From: Candidatus Thorarchaeota archaeon
GTDB lineage: Archaea; Asgardarchaeota; Thorarchaeia; Thorarchaeales; Thorarchaeaceae
DNA: 6,531 bases
Direction of reading: 5' to 3'
Assembly: GCA_016840245.1 (NCBI GenBank)
Contig: JAEOST010000694.1
Location: 1-6,531 of the forward strand
Position numbers and translations under genes: made by a program. Positions within the stretch are counted from its first letter, which is position 1. Each line of letters opens with the position of its first letter. Below, piece after piece: positions 6,320-6,531 of this stretch. The notes under the pieces were generated by a model that worked only from the letters and a program-made list of their open reading frames with translations, searched no databases and was not told the origin of the DNA.

Positions 6320-6531
6320 ATGAAAATCTACGTGGCAGGACCTTACACAGCATCTACAATGGAACAGATTGAAGCCAATGTTCAGAGGGCAATTGATGCT
6401 GGAATACAAATCTGGAAGAAGGGTCATTTTCCATTTATCCCTCATGTCCTGCATTGGGTAGACCTTCGCGCTCATGAGTTAGAGGTTCCAATGAATTGGG
6501 ATGACTACATGCTCTGGGATGCTCCATGGTT
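6320..6531 (+). CDS. DUF4406 / nucleoside 2-deoxyribosyltransferase-like protein (3' partial)
   Basis: The first 70 residues are visible and the gene runs off the right edge. The start MKIYVAGPYT, the helix EANVQRAIDAGIQIWKKGH (17-35), and PFIPHVLHWVDLR (38-50) followed by WDDYMLWD (60-67) are characteristic of the small DUF4406 family. That family is related to nucleoside 2-deoxyribosyltransferases, which cleave or exchange the base of (deoxy)nucleosides or nucleotides. The GPY motif near the N-terminus belongs to the nucleotide-binding loop. The catalytic glutamate region lies beyond the window, so activity cannot be judged. The ATG has only a weak purine-rich leader (GAAGAG immediately before it; GGTGAG 14 nt upstream). 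It is head-to-head with the TraC-like gene, 133 nt apart. Confidence 0.85.
   Translation, partial: MKIYVAGPYTASTMEQIEANVQRAIDAGIQIWKKGHFPFIPHVLHWVDLRAHELEVPMNWDDYMLWDAPW

Noticed and set aside
6107..6475. Minus-strand open frame upstream of the TraC-like gene, considered as its missing N-terminus
   Set aside because: It is antisense to the DUF4406-like gene and Cys/Ser-rich, with no similarity to conjugation proteins.

Overview
The window most likely comes from an archaeon. Starts are preceded by GAGG/GGGAG Shine-Dalgarno motifs. Two predicted surface proteins carry dense N-glycosylation sequons and are anchored by a single C-terminal membrane helix, one of them through a Ser/Thr/Pro-rich stalk. 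A tandem hotdog MaoC hydratase is also present. GC content looks mid-range (about 45% by eye). The combination is reminiscent of Asgard archaea such as Thorarchaeia, but no marker gene is present, so that placement is inference.

Layout, left to right. (1) The C-terminal part of a large Ig-like repeat surface protein (+), entering from the left edge. (2) A tiny unknown protein (+) whose predicted strand/helix order suggests a ubiquitin-like beta-grasp fold. (3) A double-hotdog MaoC enoyl-CoA hydratase (-). (4) A 109-residue coiled-coil protein with a lysine-rich tail (+), of unknown function. (5) An alpha/beta hydrolase (-) with an intact Ser-Asp-His triad; its SD motif supports a start 30 nt inside the longest frame. 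(6) A secreted six-bladed kelch propeller (+) on a Ser/Thr/Pro stalk with a C-terminal membrane anchor. (7) A protein (-) resembling the N-terminal domain of TraC/VirB4/HerA-like conjugative ATPases, but ending where the ATPase should begin. (8) The start of a DUF4406 / nucleoside 2-deoxyribosyltransferase-like gene (+), cut by the right edge.

From gene 2 onward the genes alternate strand strictly, with very short tail-to-tail gaps (23, 4 and 13 nt) and head-to-head gaps of about 130-160 nt. Most are therefore probably transcribed singly rather than as an operon. No common pathway links them. The shared theme, if any, is the cell surface (genes 1 and 6). No rRNA, tRNA, CRISPR array, insertion sequence or integration site was seen, and no gene-free stretch exceeds 300 nt.
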